Positions 17,727 through 26,974 of a DNA stretch of 64,000 nucleotides are shown piece after piece (positions within the stretch are counted from its first letter, which is position 1; each line of letters begins with the position of its first letter). The position numbers and the translations under genes are program-made. The notes under the pieces are model-generated. The model did not search any database, had not been told where the DNA came from, and saw nothing but the letters and a program-made list of their open reading frames with translations. The stretch is from Defluviicoccus sp. (GTDB lineage Bacteria > Pseudomonadota > Alphaproteobacteria > MPNO01): contig JAPPIT010000102.1 in the NCBI GenBank assembly GCA_028820505.1, positions 23,829 to 87,828 of the forward strand, written 5' to 3'.

Positions 17727-18601
17727 ACCCGGGCGGACGGCACAACCCGGTCGCGGGCGTCCTCTGGATGTTCGGCGCGGCGGTCGCGTTCTCAGTGACC
17801 CTCGCGCTGGTTCGCCATTTGTCGGCGACCTATTCGACATTCGAGATCGTCATCTTCCGGCTGGTCTTCGGGATCGCGGTGCTGCTGCCCTGGCTGTTCC
17901 GGGTCGGCCGGGCGGGGCTGAGGACGGACAATTTCCGGCTCTACGCGGTGCGTGCCGTTTTCGCCTATTCCGCGATGTTCTGCGGCTATTACTCGGTGCG
18001 GCTGATCACCATCGCGGACTCGGTCGCGCTCCAGTTCACGCTGCCGATCTTCACCCTGATCTTCGCGGTGATCCTGCTCAAGGAGCGCGCCTACGCGCAT
18101 CGCTGGATCGCGACGGTGCTGGGTTTCGTCGGCGTGCTGATCATCGTCCGCCCGGGCTTCGCCGAAGTGAACATAGGCGTTGCCATCGCGCTCGGCGCGG
18201 CGCTCCTGTTCGGCGTGGTGGACGTCTCGACCCGGTTTCTCGCGCGAGACGACGGCATCCGGACGATCCTGTTCTACGGGTTCGTATTGCAGCTTCCGAT
18301 CGCCGTAATTCCGGCGGCGGCGACATGGGTAACGCCGACGCTCGACGACATCCCGTGGATCCTTGCGTTCGCCACGGGGGCGCTCAGCGCGCAGATCTGC
18401 ATCACCAGGTCGCTCGCCGCCGCCGAGGCGAGCCTGGTCTCGCCGGTGCTCTATCTGAGGCTGCCGATCGTGGCGCTGATCGGCTTCGCGTTCTTCGACG
18501 AGCTGCCGAGCCTCTGGACCTGGGTCGGGGCGGCGCTGCTGTTCGGCTGCACCTATTACTGCACGTGGCGCGACACGAAGATCGCGGGCGGTTCAGCCTG
18601 A
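17723..18601 (+). CDS. EamA/DMT family transporter
   Basis: GTG start; ten hydrophobic segments, duplicated EamA pattern; GTGA overlap with upstream gene. Confidence 0.88.
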   Translation: MNPGGRHNPVAGVLWMFGAAVAFSVTLALVRHLSATYSTFEIVIFRLVFGIAVLLPWLFRVGRAGLRTDNFRLYAVRAVFAYSAMFCGYYSVRLITIADSVALQFTLPIFTLIFAVILLKERAYAHRWIATVLGFVGVLIIVRPGFAEVNIGVAIALGAALLFGVVDVSTRFLARDDGIRTILFYGFVLQLPIAVIPAAATWVTPTLDDIPWILAFATGALSAQICITRSLAAAEASLVSPVLYLRLPIVALIGFAFFDELPSLWTWVGAALLFGCTYYCTWRDTKIAGGSA

Positions 18602-19198
18602 GCGGTCCCCGTCCAGCATCGGGGCGGGCAGGATCTCGACGATCACGTTGAGGTCGCCCGGCGGCGCCCCGCCAATCCCGGGCAGGCCGAGCCCCTCGAA
18701 GGTGAGCGTGCGCCCGCTCTCGGTGCCAGGGGCCACGATCACCTCGACCCGGGCGCCGGTGACCAGCTCGACCACCTTGCGGGTCCCCTCCTCCGCCTCC
18801 TTGACGGTGATGCCGACGGTCTCGGCGAGGTCCTCGCCGGGCAAGGCGAGCGAGGTGCTGGCGGCGCCGAACACCCGGCCGCGCCGGTTGCCCGCGATGT
18901 CGCCGAACAGGTCGATGGGCCGTTCGCCGATCCCGTCGTCGAAATCGAACGCCTCGCCCTCGGGCCCGAACCCGTCGGCGTATCCGCGCCGCCAGCCGCC
19001 GGAATCGTAATCCACCCGGCGGTCGGGATCGCTCAACAGGTCGTAGGCTTCGGTCGCCTCGCGGAACCGGTTGGCGGCCACCGTGTCGTCCGGGTTGGCG
19101 TCGGGATGGAGTTCCTTGGCGAGCGCCCGATAGGCCCGCTTGACCTCGTCCAGAGTCGCGCCCGGTTCGATGCCGAGGATGTCGTAGGGGTCCTTCAT
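18593..19198 (-). CDS. DnaJ-domain protein
   Basis: MKDPYDILGIEPGATLDEVKRAYRALAKELHPDANP J-domain with HPD. Confidence 0.93.
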   Translation of the reverse strand: MKDPYDILGIEPGATLDEVKRAYRALAKELHPDANPDDTVAANRFREATEAYDLLSDPDRRVDYDSGGWRRGYADGFGPEGEAFDFDDGIGERPIDLFGDIAGNRRGRVFGAASTSLALPGEDLAETVGITVKEAEEGTRKVVELVTGARVEVIVAPGTESGRTLTFEGLGLPGIGGAPPGDLNVIVEILPAPMLDGDRSG

Positions 19199-19275
19199 GA
19201 CGCCAGAATACCACGCGTTACCGTGCCGGCGGATTGTGGCTGGATGACGGGAACAATACCCGCTATAGTTGTAAC

Positions 19276-19482
19276 ATGAGCGCCGAGATCATCACCATGC
19301 TGGGCGGATTCGCGACGCTGCTCGCCTCCGGCGGGACGTTCGCCATGTTCATGTTCCGCCTGTTTCTCAGGCTGGAAAGCAGGGTGGACCGGCTGGAAGG
19401 CAAGGTCGACGATCTGGCTCGCGAGGTCTCGGAGATGCGCGGGGAGTTCCGCGGACGCTTCGCCGCGCAGCCAGCGGAGTGA
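19276..19482 (+). CDS. Small hypothetical membrane-anchored coiled-coil protein
   Basis: MSAEIITMLGGFATLLASGGTFAMFMFRLFLRLESRVDRLEGKVDDLAREVSEMRGEF; N-terminal TM then coiled coil. Confidence 0.6.
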   Translation: MSAEIITMLGGFATLLASGGTFAMFMFRLFLRLESRVDRLEGKVDDLAREVSEMRGEFRGRFAAQPAE

Positions 19483-19530
19483 GCATCGAGACGAACCCGT
19501 CTCCCGCCCTGCCCCCGAAACCGTCTACCC

Positions 19531-19626
19531 CGTCATTTCGACCCAAGCGCCGCAGGCGCGGAGCGGAGAAATCTCCATGCCACAGGCTTCAGACTTCTCC
19601 GCTTGCTGCGTTCGGTCGAAATGACG
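19531..19626. repeat. Palindromic intergenic repeat, copy A (CGTCATTTCGACC...GGAGAAATCT ... inverted)
   Basis: Left arm CGTCATTTCGACCCAAGCGCCGCAGGCGCGGAGCGGAGAAATCT; right arm is the inverted related unit ending GGTCGAAATGACG. Confidence 0.88.
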
Positions 19627-19696
19627 AGAGGGGTGCGGGGACGGTTCCAACGCGGACGGATACCCTATAGGCTCGATCGCGAACAGGGAGGCAGCC

Positions 19697-21097
19697 ATGG
19701 TGCCCGAATCCGTCGACATCCTGATCCGGAACGGCACGATCCTCACCGTCGACGGCGAGCGGCGGATCGTCACCGACGGCGCGGTGGCGGTGCAGGGCGA
19801 CCGCATCGTCGCGGTCGGAAAGACGACCGATCTCGATGCCGCCTATACGGCGGAAAAAACCATCGATGCCTCTCTCAAGCTGGTCATGCCGGGGCTGATC
19901 GACGGCCACGCCCATCTGATCGAGTTGGCGCGCGGGCTGATCCCCGACAATTTGCGGACCAGCGACTGGCTCAAGGACTGGTGCTACCCCTATCTCGACG
20001 CGATCACGGAAGAGGATGAGTACTGGTACGCCAAGTGCCTGATGGCGGAGATGATCAGGACCGGCACCACCTGTTTCGTCGAGCCCGGCTGCAAGTTCCT
20101 CGGAACCACGCTCAAGGCGATCGAGGAAACCGGCATGCGGGCGACCACCGGAAGCTGGGTCTGGGACCATAACGGCCCGGACGGGCAGAAATGCCCCGAC
20201 TACTTCCTGCCGATGACCCTCGACGAGGCGCTCGACATCACCGAATCCAACATCAAGGCGTGGGACCGCTGCGCGGACGGGCGCATCCGCGTGTTCGCGA
20301 CCATCGAGGGCGTCGGCACCTGCTCGGACGAGCTCACGCGGGGCGCGAAGGACATCGCGGAGCGATACGGTACCTTCGCGCTGATGCACAAGGCGAGCTC
20401 GCAGGAGGAGGTGGCGAGCGAGTTGAAGGCCACCGGCCACCGGCCCGTCGAACACATGTACGAGATCGGCGCGCTGGGGCCGAACGTCTATCTCAACCAC
20501 ATGACGGCGGTGGAATCCTTCGAGGTCGACATGTTGGCCGAGACCGACGCCAAGGTCTGCCAGAATCCGCCGGCGGCGCTCAAGCTCGCCAAGGGGACCA
20601 CCCGGATGGGCAAGTTCCTGGAGATGCGCGAGAAGGGCGTGACGGTGGCGCTCGGCTGCGACGGGGTGAACTCGGCCGATCACAAGGACATGTTCCAGGC
20701 GATGTTCCTCGCCGCGACCCTGCCGAAGGACTCGCGCCTCGACCCCGAGGTCATAACCGCGGAAGAGGTGATCGAGATGGCGACGCTCGAGGGCGCGCGG
20801 GCGACCGGGTGGGAGGACGATCTCGGCGCGATCGAGCCGGGCCGCAAGGCCGACCTGATCCTGCTCGACATCGACCGCCCGGAATGGGTGCCGAGCTACA
20901 ACCTGGTCTACAGCCTGGTCTATGCGGCGAGCGGCGACTGCGTGGACACGGTGATGGTGGACGGCAGGATCCTGATGGAGGACCGCGAGCTCGCCACCAT
21001 GGATCTCGACGAGGTCCACGCGCGCTGCCGCGAGCTCGCCCCCCGGCTGATCGAGCGCGCCAACGTCAAGCCGATCTCGCGCTGGCCCGTGGTGTAG
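19697..21097 (+). CDS. Amidohydrolase (cytosine deaminase / SsnA / TrzN-like)
   Basis: LVMPGLIDGHAHLIE, ALGCDGVNSADHKDMFQ, ATLEGARATGWEDDLGAIEPGRKADLILLD. Confidence 0.92.
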   Translation: MVPESVDILIRNGTILTVDGERRIVTDGAVAVQGDRIVAVGKTTDLDAAYTAEKTIDASLKLVMPGLIDGHAHLIELARGLIPDNLRTSDWLKDWCYPYLDAITEEDEYWYAKCLMAEMIRTGTTCFVEPGCKFLGTTLKAIEETGMRATTGSWVWDHNGPDGQKCPDYFLPMTLDEALDITESNIKAWDRCADGRIRVFATIEGVGTCSDELTRGAKDIAERYGTFALMHKASSQEEVASELKATGHRPVEHMYEIGALGPNVYLNHMTAVESFEVDMLAETDAKVCQNPPAALKLAKGTTRMGKFLEMREKGVTVALGCDGVNSADHKDMFQAMFLAATLPKDSRLDPEVITAEEVIEMATLEGARATGWEDDLGAIEPGRKADLILLDIDRPEWVPSYNLVYSLVYAASGDCVDTVMVDGRILMEDRELATMDLDEVHARCRELAPRLIERANVKPISRWPVV

Positions 21098-21110
21098 GCC
21101 CGCCCCCACG

Positions 21111-21210
21111 CGTCATTTCGACCGAGCGCAGCGAGCGGAGAAATCTTGCGCTTGCCTGGACGAGATTTCTCCGCTCCACCGGCCTGCGGCCGGCTCCGGT
21201 CGAAATGACG
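21111..21210. repeat. Palindromic intergenic repeat, copy B
   Basis: CGTCATTTCGACCGAGCGCAGCGAGCGGAGAAATCT ... inverted unit with inner hairpin GCCGGCCGCAGGCCGG, ending GGTCGAAATGACG. Confidence 0.9.
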
Positions 21211-21218
21211 TGGGGCGG

Positions 21219-21698
21219 TTACTTGTCCTTGCCCATCCGCGCCTTGTAGGCGGCGATCGCGTCCTTGAGCTCGGTGTATTCCTCGCAGCCGAACAGGCAG
21301 GCCTTGTCGAGCACGGCGAGGCGCTCCTCGGCCTTGGCGAGGTCGCCGAGCACGAGGTAGAGCTCGCCGAGATATTCGTTCGCCCCACGATGTCTGGGCG
21401 CCAGTCGAAGCGCGATCTTGTAGTGCTTCAGCGCGGCGTCGTAGTTCTTCAGCTTACGATGCGCGTAGCCGAGATAGTTGTGGACGTCCGCGTTGTCGGG
21501 TTCGGCGCTCTCGGCCTTCTTCAGCAACGGAAGGGCTTCGGCGAATTTTTCCGCTTCGATCAGCGCGGCTGCCTCCGTGTAGTCCGGGTTGGCGGGGGCG
21601 CTTTGCGGCGGGTCGCTGGACGGCGCCGCGGCGGCCGTCACGCAGAACAGACACGCCGCCATCGTCGATGCAATGACTCCCAACCCGGTCGGTTTCAT
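21219..21698 (-). CDS. Tetratricopeptide repeat protein, exported
   Basis: Signal-like N-terminus; TPRs NADVHNYLGYAHRKLKNYDAALKHYKIALRLAPRHRGANEYLGELYLVLGDLAKAEERL. Confidence 0.88.
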   Translation of the reverse strand: MKPTGLGVIASTMAACLFCVTAAAAPSSDPPQSAPANPDYTEAAALIEAEKFAEALPLLKKAESAEPDNADVHNYLGYAHRKLKNYDAALKHYKIALRLAPRHRGANEYLGELYLVLGDLAKAEERLAVLDKACLFGCEEYTELKDAIAAYKARMGKDK

Positions 21699-21807
21699 CT
21701 CTCGCCTCCCCTCGCGGAAACGCATCGATGATGCGCTCCGCGCGCATTGCGTGTCACGCGGAATCGGGTCACCATCCGGCCGTCGCCTCTCCAGCGGAGG
21801 ATCGAAG

Positions 21808-23091
21808 ATGACCGCCCCCCGCCGCACCGGGCTCGACATAAGGTGGGCTTCCGAGGACAGCACGCGCGTGCCGTTCGAGGTGTTCAACGACCGCGCGCTC
21901 TACGACATCGAGCTCGACCGGGTCTTCGCCGGCGGGCACTGGCAATATCTCGCCCTGGAACAGGAGATTCCGAACGAGGGCGACTATACGACGACCTATT
22001 TCGGCGAACGCCGGGTCGTCGCGGTGCGCGGCAGGGACGGCGCGATCCATGCTTTCGAGAACCGCTGCGCCCATCGCGGCGCGCAGGTGGTCACCCGGCT
22101 GCGCGGCAACGCCAAGCAGTTCAACTGCCCCTACCACATGTGGTGCTACGACCATGCCGGCAACCTGCTCGCGGTGCCGCAGCAGAAGGGGGTCAAGGGC
22201 AAGGGCGGCATGCCCGACGACTTCGAGGTCGCCGGGCGCGGCATGCGGAAGCTCCGGACCGCGTCTTTTCGCGGGCTGGTCTTCGGCTGCTTCGACCGCG
22301 ACGTCCCGCCGCTCGAGGACTATCTCGGTCCGGTCGCGATGCGCCACATCGAGCGCATCACCAGCCGGCCGATCCGCATCCTCGGCTATTTCCGCCAGGT
22401 GGTCGAGGCGAACTGGAAGCTCTATGCCGAGAACGTGCGCGATCCCTATCACGCGCCGCTCCTGCATCTGTTCCATGTCAGCTTCGGCATTCAGACGCCT
22501 GCGATGACCGGCGGGACCTATCTCGACGCCGACGGCAAGAACAACTGCATCCTGGTCGAGACCGATCCCGACGACGCCAGGGACCACGCGCTGCTGGTCG
22601 AGCAGTACAAGACCAACGAGAAATACCGCCCGGACTACGCGCTCAAGGACCCGCGCATCATCGGCACCGAGAGATCCCTAGGCGACAACACGTCGACGGT
22701 GATCCTCTCGATCTTCCCCTCGCTGGTCGTCGCCCAGGTCGACAACGCCTTCCAGATCCGCCACGTGCGCCCCAAGGGGCCGGAGAAGTTCGAGATCTAC
22801 TGGACCTATTTCGGCTACGAGGGCGGCAGCGAGAGCGAGTACGAGGACAAGCTCAGGCTCGCCAACATGATCGGCCCGGCGGGCTATATCTCGATGGAGG
22901 ACGGCGAGGCCGCGCGGCTGGTGCAGCAGGGCACGCGGACGCAGACCGGCGAGCACTCGTTTATCGAGATGGGCGGGCGCGGCGCGGTGGGCGACCGGGA
23001 CACGCTCGCCCAGGAGGTCGCGCTGCGCGGCTTCTGGCAGTACTACCGCAAGGTGATGGGCTTCGACGGAGCAGCCGCCAATGGCGGATAA
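21808..23091 (+). CDS. Aromatic ring-hydroxylating dioxygenase, large (alpha) subunit
   Basis: Rieske motif CAHRGAQV...CPYHMWCYDHAG; mononuclear iron region NVRDPYHAPLLHLFH. Confidence 0.95.
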   Translation: MTAPRRTGLDIRWASEDSTRVPFEVFNDRALYDIELDRVFAGGHWQYLALEQEIPNEGDYTTTYFGERRVVAVRGRDGAIHAFENRCAHRGAQVVTRLRGNAKQFNCPYHMWCYDHAGNLLAVPQQKGVKGKGGMPDDFEVAGRGMRKLRTASFRGLVFGCFDRDVPPLEDYLGPVAMRHIERITSRPIRILGYFRQVVEANWKLYAENVRDPYHAPLLHLFHVSFGIQTPAMTGGTYLDADGKNNCILVETDPDDARDHALLVEQYKTNEKYRPDYALKDPRIIGTERSLGDNTSTVILSIFPSLVVAQVDNAFQIRHVRPKGPEKFEIYWTYFGYEGGSESEYEDKLRLANMIGPAGYISMEDGEAARLVQQGTRTQTGEHSFIEMGGRGAVGDRDTLAQEVALRGFWQYYRKVMGFDGAAANGG

Positions 23092-23554
23092 CGGCACGGT
23101 CTTCGCCATCCTCGACCTTTACAGCGACTACGCCCTCTGCCTCGACGAGCGCCGCTTCGAGGACTGGCCGGGGTTCTTCGCCGGCTCCTGCCGCTACGAG
23201 GTGCAGTCGCGCGAGAACCGGGACCTCGGCCTGCCGGGCGCGATGATTTTCTGCGATTCGCGGGGCGCGGTGGAGGACCGGGTGACGGTGTTGAAGGACA
23301 CCCTTACCTACCCCTTCCTGCACATCCGCCACCTGATCGCGAACGTCCGCGTGCATGGCGAGCGCGACGGCGCGTTCGAGACCTCGGCGAGCTACCTCGT
23401 CCTGCACTCGACCGAGGAGGGGGAGACCCGAATCTACTCGACCGGCAAGTACGAGGACGAGATCGTCCCGGAAGCCGGCGTCCTGCGCTTCCGCAAGAAG
23501 ATCGTCATCGCGGATACGTTCGCGATCGACAACCTGCTCGCCGTGCCGCTTTGA
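23081..23554 (+). CDS. Aromatic ring-hydroxylating dioxygenase, small (beta) subunit
   Basis: NTF2-like beta subunit pattern, follows and overlaps the alpha gene. Confidence 0.9.
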   Translation: MADNGTVFAILDLYSDYALCLDERRFEDWPGFFAGSCRYEVQSRENRDLGLPGAMIFCDSRGAVEDRVTVLKDTLTYPFLHIRHLIANVRVHGERDGAFETSASYLVLHSTEEGETRIYSTGKYEDEIVPEAGVLRFRKKIVIADTFAIDNLLAVPL

Positions 23555-23564
23555 CGGGCGGGCC

Positions 23565-24632
23565 TCAGTTGAGCCGGTAGAACTCGATCATGTTGTTGTA
23601 GAGCAGGTTCCGCTTGACCGCCTCGCTGTGATCGTTGGAGGCGATGAACTCGGGGAGCTCGGTGGTCAGGTCCTCCTCGGTCGGCTCGTGCGGATAGTCG
23701 GACGCGTACAGGATCCGCTCGGAGCCCATCGCGTCGATCGCGTATTTGAGGCCGCGCTCGCCGAGCTCCATCGCGACCCAGAAATTGTCGCCCTCCCCGA
23801 TATAGTCCGACGGGCGTTTGCTGAGCCGGCTTCTGGCGGCGGCGCCGAAGATCGAATCGTACTCGTAGTCCATCCGGTCCATCATGAACGGCACCCAGGT
23901 GCAGCCGCCCTCAAGAAAGGCGATGCGAAGCCCGGGCCAGCGGTCGAACACGCCCGAGAAGACGATGTCGGTGAGGTGGATCATCAGCGGGAACGGGTGT
24001 TCCAGCGTGTGCACCTTCACGAACTCGGTGAAGTGGTCGAATCCGAGCCCGCGGCTGGGCGCGCCGTGGATGGCGAGCGGCATGTTGTGCTTCTCCGCCG
24101 CCTCGAAGATCGGCGAGAAGAAATCGTCGCCGTAGGTCTTGCCGAGGATCGTCATCGAGGGCAGCACGCAGGCCGGAAAGCGCACCCGCTCGTTCTTGCA
24201 GCGCGCGATCTCCTCCGCCGCGGCCTCGGGGTTCTGCACGGCCAGCATGCCGGCGCCGTAGAACCGCTCGTCCTGGCTGGTGTAGCGGGCTTCGAGCCAG
24301 TTGTTGTATGCGACGGCGGTGGCGGTCGCCCATTCGACATCGGAGATCAGCCCGCAGGCGAGACCGGCGGTCGGGTAGAGCACCGTCCCCTCGATCCCGA
24401 TCACGTCGACCATCTCGCGCCACACGTCGGCGTCGGTGTGGACGTATTTGCGGTTCGCGTCCTCGGTGCTGTTGATCACGCCGCGCGACCAGCCGTCGAG
24501 GCTCGGAAAGATCCCGTAGGTCCGCTGCATCCGGATGTTCTTGAAGCGGCCCTCATAGTGCTCGAGCAACTCGTCGTCATTCTCCAGCACATGCCCGTCG
24601 CCGTCGAAGACCGGAAAGGGGTGTTTGGCCAT
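23565..24632 (-). CDS. Amidohydrolase family protein (ACMSD-like)
   Basis: FDGDGHVLEND, AIHGAPSRG, RILYASDYPHEPTEED. Confidence 0.9.
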   Translation of the reverse strand: MAKHPFPVFDGDGHVLENDDELLEHYEGRFKNIRMQRTYGIFPSLDGWSRGVINSTEDANRKYVHTDADVWREMVDVIGIEGTVLYPTAGLACGLISDVEWATATAVAYNNWLEARYTSQDERFYGAGMLAVQNPEAAAEEIARCKNERVRFPACVLPSMTILGKTYGDDFFSPIFEAAEKHNMPLAIHGAPSRGLGFDHFTEFVKVHTLEHPFPLMIHLTDIVFSGVFDRWPGLRIAFLEGGCTWVPFMMDRMDYEYDSIFGAAARSRLSKRPSDYIGEGDNFWVAMELGERGLKYAIDAMGSERILYASDYPHEPTEEDLTTELPEFIASNDHSEAVKRNLLYNNMIEFYRLN

Positions 24633-24728
24633 GGCGCATCGTTCCTTCTGCTGACCCCCGTGGGGCCGGTTGGGAGAGGTGCCGGGAGCGTCGCACCCCG
24701 GGGCGGCGGAGGCAAGCCGGGTCGACCG

Positions 24729-25043
24729 TCACGCGCTGTAGACGGACACCTTCTCGAGCCTGTCTTCGAGGCGATCCCGTTCTCGTTCCAGATCGTATTG
24801 ACTCTGAAGGCCCATCCAGAACTCGGCGGAATTACCGAAGAACCGCGAGAAATACAGCGCGGTCTCCGCCGTGATCGACCGCTCGCCGTGGACGATCGCA
24901 TGCACGCGCCGCGGGTCCACGCCGATCGCGCGGGCCAGCCGATACTGCGTAACCCCCATCGGAACGAGAAAATCGTCGTTCAGGATCTGTCCCGGATGGA
25001 TGGGAGGCAGCTTCGTCCGCGCACGCGCCGTCCGATCGGTCAT
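24729..25043 (-). CDS. higA: HigA-family addiction-module antitoxin (XRE HTH), no adjacent HigB seen
   Basis: PPIHPGQILNDDFLVPMGVTQYRLARAIGVDPRRVHAIVHGERSITAETALYFSRFFGNSAEFWMGLQSQYDLE: typical HigA. Confidence 0.93.
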   Translation of the reverse strand: MTDRTARARTKLPPIHPGQILNDDFLVPMGVTQYRLARAIGVDPRRVHAIVHGERSITAETALYFSRFFGNSAEFWMGLQSQYDLERERDRLEDRLEKVSVYSA

Positions 25044-25069
25044 GTTCTTACACCCCTGGCGATCTTGTA

Positions 25070-25867
25070 TCACGGCGTCAGCGGGGCGAGGAATTCGATC
25101 ACCGCGTCGTTGAACGCGTCGGGGATTTCCCACAGGAAGCCGTGGCCGCCGTTCTCCAGGACGCGGAGCGTGGCGTTCGGGATGCCGTCGAGCATCGCGC
25201 GGGCGTCCGTCATCGGGTTGAGCCATTCCCGGTCGCCCATCAGCACCAGCGTCGGCGCCGCGACCCGGCCGAGCATGGGGACCGAGTCGTGGTTCTCGAT
25301 CGCCTCGACGTGCCCACGGTAGGCGTGGATGGGCATGGGTTCGAGAACGGGTTCGCCGAGCCGGTCGGTAAGCGAATCGAGATGCTCGTCGAAGAATTCG
25401 TGGGTAAACGAGATCAGCGGGCCGAACGCCGCCGCCGCCTCCGGCCCATAGGTCTCGTAGAGCCAGGCCGAGGCGCGCAGGCTGTAGAGGTTGAGCGCGT
25501 TGGCCTTCGCGGCGGAAGCGGCGAGGACCAGGGCTGAGACCCGGTCGGGATAGCGCGCGGCCATGTCCTGACCGACGCGCCCGCCCATCGAATAGCCGAG
25601 CACGTGCGCGCGCTCGATTCCGAGTCGGTCGAGCAGCCCGATCGCGTCGTCGACGAATTGCGGGATGGCGTAGCCGCCGGCGGGCGCCTCCGATTCGCCC
25701 GAGCCCCTGTGATCGACCGCGACGGTCCGGAACCTCTCCGAGAAGGCCGGTATCTGGTTCGCCCAGGCGTCGAGGCCGTCGCCGAAGCCCATCAGCAGGA
25801 GCAGCGGATGCCCCGCCCCCCATTCGTCGTAGTGAAGGGAGACCCCGTTGACGACCTCATGCGGCAT
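25070..25867 (-). CDS. Alpha/beta hydrolase
   Basis: VDHRGSGESEAP, GYSMGGRVGQDMA nucleophile elbow, GHGFLWEIP. Confidence 0.93.
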   Translation of the reverse strand: MPHEVVNGVSLHYDEWGAGHPLLLLMGFGDGLDAWANQIPAFSERFRTVAVDHRGSGESEAPAGGYAIPQFVDDAIGLLDRLGIERAHVLGYSMGGRVGQDMAARYPDRVSALVLAASAAKANALNLYSLRASAWLYETYGPEAAAAFGPLISFTHEFFDEHLDSLTDRLGEPVLEPMPIHAYRGHVEAIENHDSVPMLGRVAAPTLVLMGDREWLNPMTDARAMLDGIPNATLRVLENGGHGFLWEIPDAFNDAVIEFLAPLTP

Positions 25868-25868
25868 G

Positions 25869-26867
25869 TCAGCCTCTCCCGATATGCGGAAACACATCTT
25901 CCACCAGCCGCCGGCCCATCTCGGCACGGTCGGGGCCGAGCAGGAAGACGTTGATGTGCTCGACGCCGAGCGCGGCGATCCGGTTCAGCCGGTCGACCCA
26001 GACCTCCGACGGCCCGCCGACCGTGAAGGCGTCGATCATGTCGTCGGTGACGAAGTCCATCGCCGCCTTCGCCTGGTCGAAATGCCCGCCGGCATAGGCC
26101 GCGCGGATGTTTTCGATCCGCTCCTCCGGCACGCCCGCGATCTCGGCATACTGGCGCGAGGTCTGCGGGAACCAGGCGGCCATGGGGCGGCACAGCGCGC
26201 GCGCCGCCTCCGCGTCGTCCTGCAAGGACCCGTAGACGGTGCACCCGACATCGATCGCCCCGGGATCGCGGCCGGCCGCTTCCGCTCCCTCGCGGATCCG
26301 GTCCATCGCATAGCGCACGCAGTCCTCGTTTACGCCGGCGAGGAAGAGCACGCCGTCGGCGAGTTCGCCGCCCATCCGGAGCATCCGCGGCCCGGACGCC
26401 GCCAGATAGAGGGGCAGCGGCGCCGGCAGGTCGAAGCAAAGGCGCGCGGAGTCCAGCGTGAAGGTCTCGCCGTCGCGCGTCACCGTCTTGCCCGATTCCA
26501 GGTCGCGGATCACTTCGATCATTTCGCGCACGACGGCGACGCGCGCCATGGGATAGCCGAGCTCCATCACCGGACGGTCGCCGGTCGCGACGGCGACGAT
26601 CCCGCGCCCGCCGGAGAGCTCGTGGATCGTCGCCATGGCGTTCAGGTTGATCGCCGGATGCCGGGTGTAGGGGTGGGTGCAGTTGGGCCCGATCCTGAGC
26701 TTCTTCGAGGCCAGCGCGGCGACGGTCAGGTAGCTGTAGACGTCCCGCGCGTGCAGGGAGGAATCGCACACCCACAGATACTCGCAGCCGCCATCGTCGG
26801 CGATCTCGACCAGCCGGCGGAACCGGTCCGGCGGTTCCACCGCCATCGTTGTCATCCCGAAACGCAT
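25869..26867 (-). CDS. LLM class flavin-dependent oxidoreductase
   Basis: GCEYLWVCDSSLHARDVYSYLTVAAL, IGPNCTHPYTRHPAINLNAMATIHELSGGR. Confidence 0.9.
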   Translation of the reverse strand: MRFGMTTMAVEPPDRFRRLVEIADDGGCEYLWVCDSSLHARDVYSYLTVAALASKKLRIGPNCTHPYTRHPAINLNAMATIHELSGGRGIVAVATGDRPVMELGYPMARVAVVREMIEVIRDLESGKTVTRDGETFTLDSARLCFDLPAPLPLYLAASGPRMLRMGGELADGVLFLAGVNEDCVRYAMDRIREGAEAAGRDPGAIDVGCTVYGSLQDDAEAARALCRPMAAWFPQTSRQYAEIAGVPEERIENIRAAYAGGHFDQAKAAMDFVTDDMIDAFTVGGPSEVWVDRLNRIAALGVEHINVFLLGPDRAEMGRRLVEDVFPHIGRG

Positions 26868-26974
26868 GGCCCGCGCCCTCCTCCGGCGCCGCGTCAACGC
26901 TAGCCACGGGGAAATACGGATGCAACGCGGTCCCCGGCTCCGCATAATCGCTCCGGGCCAACGGGGAGCCGACG

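Noticed and set aside
15270-17840. 856-aa minus-strand ORF
   Set aside because: Shadow ORF opposite the CoxL-like gene.
23355-25322. 655-aa plus-strand ORF
   Set aside because: Runs antisense through the amidohydrolase, higA and alpha/beta hydrolase genes; no domain signature.
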